DNA of 9,916 nt. Source: Proteobacteria bacterium UBA6908 (lineage in GTDB: Bacteria; Pseudomonadota; Gammaproteobacteria; Acidiferrobacterales; UBA6901). Position 1 is the first letter of the stretch, and each line of letters starts with the position of its first letter. Shown in pieces: positions 6,614-9,916 of this stretch. Where the stretch lies: positions 6,115 through 16,030 of the forward strand of contig DKBE01000110.1 in the NCBI GenBank assembly GCA_002451085.1, given 5' to 3'. The position numbers and the translations under genes are program-made. The notes beneath the pieces were generated by a model that was not told the origin of the DNA, did not search any database, and worked only from the letters and a program-made list of their open reading frames with translations.

Positions 6614-7516
6614 ATGAACGCGATGGGCACCTATCTCCTGGTCACGCTGGCGACCCTGTTCTGGGGCGCGAACTTCGTGCTCGCCGGCCCGGTGTTGCAC
6701 GACCTGCCACCGCTCTGGGCCGCGGCGCTGCGCTTCGTGGTCAGCGCCGTGTTGATGATGGCAATCGCATCCGGGCGCGGCGAGGCGCTGCGCACCCCGG
6801 CGCGTGCGTACGCCGGGGTGTACGCGCTGCTGGGCGTGGTCGGCATCCTGGGCTTCAATCTGCTTTTTTTCTTCGCGATGCAGTCCACGTCTGCGGCCAA
6901 CGGCGCGCTGATCATGGCGACCAACCCGCTGGTCACGACGCTGGTAGCGGCGGCGATGCTCGGCGAGCGCGCCAACCGCAAGCAATGGTTGGCACTGCCC
7001 CTGGCGTTCGTGGGCGTGCTTGTCGTCATTACCGGCGGCCACCCGGAGCGCGTCACGACACTGCAATTCGTGCGGGGCGACCTGTTGATGCTTGGCGCGA
7101 ATGTCACGTTCGCGCTGTACAACGTGCTGGGGCGCCGTTTCATGCCGTCGGGCTCGGCGTTTGTGAATACCACGCTTGTGACGACCGCCGGCGCGGCACT
7201 CTTGCTGTTCGCGGCCCTGGTGAGCGGTGAGGCACCGGCCATGCCGGGCATGAAGGCAAGCCTCGCCCTCGCGGTCATGGCCGTGGGTGGCACAGTGCTG
7301 GCCTATTTGTTCTGGAACACCGGTCTCCAGCGCCTGGGCGCGAGTCGCACCGCGTTGTTCTTTAACCTCGTCCCGGTGTTTACCCTGCTTACGGGCGCCG
7401 TGGTCGGCGTCTTGCCGAGCCATGCACAATTGTTCGGAGCGGTGCTGGTGTTGGGCAGCGTGACGCTTGCCATGTGGCCGGTGCGCAAGCCAGCGGCTTC
7501 GCCTTCGGCGGCGTAG
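6614..7516 (+). CDS. EamA/DMT-superfamily inner-membrane transporter
   Basis: This is a 300-residue protein with about ten hydrophobic segments in two EamA repeats (roughly 5-140 and 153-290). Family marks include LFWGANFVLAGP (15-26), LRF at 39-41, ANGALIMATNPLVTTLVAAA (95-114) with GER (117-119), and in the second half WNTGLQRLGASRTALFFNLVPVFT (234-257). These are standard for drug/metabolite exporters of the YdcZ/RhaT/EamA type, which move amino acids or other small metabolites; the substrate cannot be read from the sequence. The start at 6614 is chosen for GAGGAG five to six bases upstream; an in-frame ATG at 6575 has no such site. The gene begins 58 bases after the YihY-type gene and may share its transcript. 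Confidence 0.93.
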   Translation: MNAMGTYLLVTLATLFWGANFVLAGPVLHDLPPLWAAALRFVVSAVLMMAIASGRGEALRTPARAYAGVYALLGVVGILGFNLLFFFAMQSTSAANGALIMATNPLVTTLVAAAMLGERANRKQWLALPLAFVGVLVVITGGHPERVTTLQFVRGDLLMLGANVTFALYNVLGRRFMPSGSAFVNTTLVTTAGAALLLFAALVSGEAPAMPGMKASLALAVMAVGGTVLAYLFWNTGLQRLGASRTALFFNLVPVFTLLTGAVVGVLPSHAQLFGAVLVLGSVTLAMWPVRKPAASPSAA

Positions 7517-7564
7517 CCTGGCCGGGCGTGATGCGGTAAATCGCGCCACATCGCATGAACTTAA

Positions 7565-7590
7565 GAAAACCAGGGTCAGTCACAGTTTTC
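7565..7590. repeat. REP-like inverted repeat around GGGTCAGTCAC
   Basis: GAAAAC (7565-7570) and GTTTTC (7585-7590) are perfect 6-base inverted arms separated by 14 bases, CAGGGTCAGTCACA. The core, read on the minus strand as GTGACTGACCC, resembles sequences I associate with scattered palindromes linked to Y1/REP-type transposases in proteobacteria. That resemblance is from memory and is not tested. No transposase gene is nearby, so if it is such an element it is a solitary copy or remnant. Confidence 0.4.
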
Positions 7591-7800
7591 GCGAATAGAG
7601 CCAGACTCGTTTGTACATCACCCACGCCGTGAATCAGGGCACGCTATACACTGGCCAGCGACGACGGATCTTTATCACGATAATCCATGTGGACATTCGT
7701 GTTGCCGGCTTCATCGCGTGTTTGACAGCGATTTCCGGCACGCGCAAGCTGTAGCCGCTGCACGTCCCGTCTTGTATCGATATCTCGCTGGATTCAACCC

Positions 7801-7815
7801 GCGCCTTTCCGGCGC
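7801..7815 (+). promoter_or_regulatory. Short leader hairpin before the 92-residue protein gene
   Basis: GCGCC (7801-7805), loop TTTCC and GGCGC (7811-7815) form a 5-bp GC-only stem. It ends about seven bases before the AGAGGAGA ribosome-binding site and 22 bases before the ATG. No T-run follows, so it is not a terminator. It could influence mRNA stability or ribosome access. Confidence 0.3.
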
Positions 7816-7836
7816 CTTCCAAGAGGAGAAATCGTT

Positions 7837-8115
7837 ATGCCCCGCTACATGATCGAAGTTCCGCACAGTTCCGAGAAGCGTGCCTGTCTTGAAGCCGTGC
7901 ACGTTTTCCTCAAGACCGGTTCCCACTACCTGACCCACTGCGACGGGGGTTGCCCCGGTGGCGAGCACAAGGCCTGGATCACAGTGGAAACCGACAACCG
8001 CGAGGATGCGCTGCGCATCGTGCCACCAGCATTCCGGCACGAAGCCAAGGTCACCCAGCTCGGCCGCTTCAGTCTTGAACAGGTCGAGCGCATTATGGAA
8101 CAGCACACCGGATAG
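7837..8115 (+). CDS. Small conserved protein of unknown function, Cys/His-rich centre
   Basis: This 92-residue cytosolic protein has no signal or membrane segment. It opens with PRYMIEVPHSSEKRACLEAV and has a compact central block, GSHYLTHCDGGCPGGEHKAW (28-47). C17, H30, H34, C35, C39 and H44 make a potential metal or redox site. The second half has the form of a ferredoxin-like alpha/beta protein: ITVETDNREDALRIVPP (48-64), then KVTQLGRFSLEQVERI. I recall similar small proteins in many environmental bacteria, but no function is established. GAGGAG about eight bases upstream supports the ATG. The next gene follows after 36 bases with no terminator, so the two are a likely operon. Metal binding is an inference from the residues only. 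Confidence 0.8.
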   Translation: MPRYMIEVPHSSEKRACLEAVHVFLKTGSHYLTHCDGGCPGGEHKAWITVETDNREDALRIVPPAFRHEAKVTQLGRFSLEQVERIMEQHTG

Positions 8116-8151
8116 TTGCCCGACGTACACGGATAACGGAGAAGAACAACA

Positions 8152-8763
8152 ATGTCCGACTTTTATCTGGATGACCATCGGCAACTGCAGGATCGTTTCG
8201 ACACCCGGCGCCTGGCCGACCGCATGGATGAGGCCTTGCTGCATGACGCCATGACGGAATCGGAAAAAGCATTCGTCCAGAGCCGCATGATGTTTTTCAT
8301 TGCGACCGTGGATGAGCGCGGCCACGCGAACTGCTCCTACCGCGGCGGCGCTCCCGGTTTCGTGCGGGTGGTGGACGACCACACTATCGCTTTTCCAAAC
8401 TACGACGGCAACGGCATGTTCCTGTCGATGGGCAACGTGCTCAATTCCGGGCAGGTGGGGCTCCTGTTCATCGACTTCGAGCGGCCGCAGCGCATGCGAT
8501 TCAACGGTGTGGCCAGCATCGACTACGACGATCCGCTCAAGGCGACGTACCCCGAGGCGCAATTCGTCGTGCGGGTCCGGGCGCGGGAGATCTTCACCAA
8601 TTGCCCACGCTACATCCACAAGATGAAATTGGTCGAGCCATCGCGCTTCGTGCCCAAGGCTGGTTGCCAGACACCGGTTCCTGGCTGGAAAACCGGCGAC
8701 TGGGTGGAGGACGTATTGCCCGAGAACGACCCTGCCCGGGACAAGACACGCGAAGTGCTATAG
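8152..8763 (+). CDS. Pyridoxamine 5'-phosphate oxidase-fold flavoprotein
   Basis: This 203-residue protein carries the split-barrel PPOX fold. After a helical N-terminus (1-40, with TESEKAFVQSRMMFFIATVD at about 35-54) comes the barrel: GHANCSYRGGAPGFVRVVDD (57-76), TIAFPNYDGNGMFLSMGN (78-95) and SGQVGLLFIDFERPQRMRFNG (99-119). The last segment corresponds to strands that in this family contact FMN phosphate. A conserved-looking tail (FTNCPRYIHKM, 148-158) follows. The family binds FMN or related flavins and acts as an oxidase or reductase, but this branch is not the vitamin B6 enzyme PdxH; its substrate is unknown. A purine-rich GGAGAAGAA stretch precedes the ATG. It is downstream of the 92-residue gene in a probable two-gene operon and converges on the histidine kinase gene, ending 88 bases from its stop. 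Confidence 0.9.
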   Translation: MSDFYLDDHRQLQDRFDTRRLADRMDEALLHDAMTESEKAFVQSRMMFFIATVDERGHANCSYRGGAPGFVRVVDDHTIAFPNYDGNGMFLSMGNVLNSGQVGLLFIDFERPQRMRFNGVASIDYDDPLKATYPEAQFVVRVRAREIFTNCPRYIHKMKLVEPSRFVPKAGCQTPVPGWKTGDWVEDVLPENDPARDKTREVL

Positions 8764-8851
8764 GCGGGGCATCGCGGCCATCGATATTTCAGTGCTGGTG
8801 GAATGGGTGCACCCGCAAGACCGGGGCGCGGAATATTGCGCTGCGTGGACG
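8764..8851. other. Convergent gap with a 10-base palindrome
   Basis: This gap separates the stop of the PPOX-fold gene from that of the histidine kinase gene. It contains the perfect palindrome GGGTGCACCC at 8805-8814. There is no T-run beside it and no room for a loop, so it is not a standard intrinsic terminator for either gene. No other structure was found. Confidence 0.4.
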
Positions 8852-9916
8852 CTATTTCGCTTCGTGCAGCGGAATCGGAAAGGTAAAGGTGGTGCCACGG
8901 TTCAGCGCGCTTTGTACCGAGATGGTGCCGCCATGAAGGTCGACAATGCGCTTGGCAATGGACAGGCCAAGGCCGGTGCCGCCGTTGCCGCCGGTCCGGC
9001 TCTTTTCCACCCGGTAGAATCGCTCGAAAATGTGCTGCAGTTCCTCCGGCGCCATGCCGCACCCGGAATCCTCCACCTTGACGATCACGCGGCTGCACTC
9101 GGTGACAAACCCGAGCCGGATGCTGCCGCCGGCCGGCGTGTGGTTGAGCGCGTTTTCCAGCAGGTTCTCGAGCACGCGCTGGATCATGGCAATGTCGCCA
9201 TTGACCCAGGCGTCAGACGGATCGTTCACGAACTCGAGGTGAATGCGATTCTGCTGCGCGCGCAGCCGGAATTTCTGCGCCACGTCCTGCATGAGATCCC
9301 CGAGCGAAAACGGTTCAAGCGTCGCCAGCGTCTCACAGGAATCCAGCCGCGCCAGTTCGAATAGCTCATCCACCAGCTGCCGTAGCCGCTGGCTGTGGCG
9401 AAGGGCAACGTTCAGATACGCCACCTGTTCCTCCCGGTTCATCCGGTCCATGCGCAAGAGCAGCGTTTCCAGGTAACCGTGCAGGGTGGTTAGCGGTGTG
9501 CGCAGGTCGTGGGAAACGTTCGCGATCATGTCGCGACGCTGGCGATCGTTGCTCTTCAGGCTGTTCAGTTGCTGATCGATGCGGGTCGCCATCCGGCGAA
9601 ACCGGTCGGCGAGCACGTCCAACTCGTCGCTGTGTGCGACGGCGTGCCGATGAGGTTGGCCTCCGGTGTCTCCGTGCAGGCGCACAAAGTTGTCCATGCC
9701 GGTGGTCAGTGCCGTCAGCCGTTTGGTGAGCAGGTGAAACATGCCGGTGCCGGCCAGTAGCGCCACCAGGAGGCTCGCGACCAGCGCCACGAGGCTGAGC
9801 TTGAGGATCAGGCTTTCCTGCAGCAGGTGGGCCACGCTGTCGTACTTCTCGCTGCCCAGAATGATATAGAGATACCCTTGCAGCGGCCCCTCCGCGGGGA
9901 TGCGCGCCGCCGAGAA
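8852..9916 (-). CDS. Transmembrane sensor histidine kinase (HAMP-HisKA-HATPase), N-terminus beyond window
   Basis: The reading frame is open from the window edge to a stop at 8852-8854, giving 354 visible residues. The true start lies beyond 9916; the GTG at 9833-9835 is internal. Visible parts in order: end of a periplasmic sensor region (PLQGYLYIILGSEKYDSV, about 11-28), a transmembrane helix (about 37-61), a HAMP linker (about 62-118), and the HisKA dimerisation helix with H-box NVSHDLRTPL. The phosphoacceptor His is residue 136 of the visible part, encoded at 9509-9511. Then come the N-box RVLENLLENALNHT, G1 VEDSGCGM, F-box IFERFYRVEKSR and G2 GGTGLGLSIAKRIVDLHGG. All ATP-binding boxes are intact, so autophosphorylation and transfer to a response regulator are expected. 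The regulator gene is not in the window and probably lies upstream, past the right edge. Confidence 0.95.
   Translation of the reverse strand, partial: FSAARIPAEGPLQGYLYIILGSEKYDSVAHLLQESLILKLSLVALVASLLVALLAGTGMFHLLTKRLTALTTGMDNFVRLHGDTGGQPHRHAVAHSDELDVLADRFRRMATRIDQQLNSLKSNDRQRRDMIANVSHDLRTPLTTLHGYLETLLLRMDRMNREEQVAYLNVALRHSQRLRQLVDELFELARLDSCETLATLEPFSLGDLMQDVAQKFRLRAQQNRIHLEFVNDPSDAWVNGDIAMIQRVLENLLENALNHTPAGGSIRLGFVTECSRVIVKVEDSGCGMAPEELQHIFERFYRVEKSRTGGNGGTGLGLSIAKRIVDLHGGTISVQSALNRGTTFTFPIPLHEAK

Larger units (their letters stand above)
7517..7836. other. 320-base gene-free stretch with leader elements
   Basis: No convincing gene is seen on either strand. From left to right it holds a GAAAAC/GTTTTC inverted repeat (7565-7590), a perfect TTGACA hexamer at 7722-7727 with no good -10 box at 16-18 bases, a 5-bp GC hairpin (7801-7815) and the AGAGGAGA ribosome-binding site of the next gene (about 7822-7829). 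A short GTG-started frame at 7629-7754 is open but has no ribosome-binding site. The stretch is long for this compact region and probably contains the promoter and leader of the downstream pair. Confidence 0.5.

Noticed and set aside
6500..7549. Long minus-strand open frame (349 codons) opposite the EamA transporter gene
   Set aside because: It is antisense to a clear ten-segment membrane protein. Its composition, dominated by Arg, His, Gln and Ala, is what a GC-rich shadow frame gives, and it shows no family motif.
7629..7754. Small GTG-started frame of 41 codons with a hydrophobic middle in the gene-free stretch
   Set aside because: It has no ribosome-binding site, a rare start codon and no recognised family. 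A frame this short is expected by chance in GC-rich DNA.
7711..8619. Minus-strand open frame (302 codons) opposite the 92-residue and PPOX-fold genes
   Set aside because: It covers two well-supported plus-strand genes that have ribosome-binding sites and recognisable folds. The antisense product has no recognisable motif.
1..9916. Search for a defence, phage or other multi-gene novel system across the window
   Set aside because: The genes belong to separate, mostly housekeeping or envelope families in several transcription units. No nuclease, reverse transcriptase, NTPase or repeat array was seen that would suggest such a system.

Overview
The window looks like ordinary chromosomal DNA from a GC-rich proteobacterium, most likely a gammaproteobacterium or a close betaproteobacterial relative. 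The case rests on gene content: a YihY/BrkB inner-membrane protein, a chalcone-isomerase-like periplasmic protein, DUF411, an HD-GYP c-di-GMP phosphodiesterase and a HAMP/HisKA sensor kinase, with Shine-Dalgarno-led starts and GC-biased third codon positions. No species can be named from the sequence. I see no rRNA, tRNA, CRISPR array, intact insertion sequence or phage gene.

Layout. The left edge holds the last 21 codons of a probable isoprenylcysteine-type methyltransferase (+). A small coiled-coil/double zinc-ribbon protein (127-567, +) follows and converges on a secreted chalcone-isomerase-like protein (586-1152, -). That gene is divergent from a zinc-independent quinone-oxidoreductase-type dehydrogenase (1278-2225, +). 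Two exported proteins come next: one with a HEAT-like helical N-terminus joined to a BamE/SmpA-like C-terminus (2407-3135, +), and a DUF411 CxCC protein (3196-3636, +). The DUF411 stop overlaps the stop of a convergent GAF/HD-GYP gene (3633-4760, -).

Divergent from the HD-GYP gene is an unrecognised small membrane protein (5008-5550, +). It is followed by the YihY/BrkB protein (5635-6555, +) and an EamA/DMT exporter (6614-7516, +). A 320-base gene-free stretch, holding a REP-like inverted repeat and a leader hairpin, precedes a probable two-gene operon: a 92-residue conserved protein rich in Cys and His (7837-8115) and a pyridoxamine-phosphate-oxidase-fold flavoprotein (8152-8763). The right edge carries most of a sensor histidine kinase on the minus strand (8852 to beyond 9916), cut by the window end.

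How the genes fit together. They do not form one pathway. Several are envelope proteins (three with signal peptides, three multi- or single-pass membrane proteins, one transmembrane kinase), and two are signalling proteins (c-di-GMP hydrolysis, two-component sensing). I did not find convincing evidence for a new multi-gene system. The items most worth a second look are the HEAT/BamE-like fusion, the 92-residue/PPOX gene pair with its leader, and the unrecognised membrane protein divergent from the HD-GYP gene.
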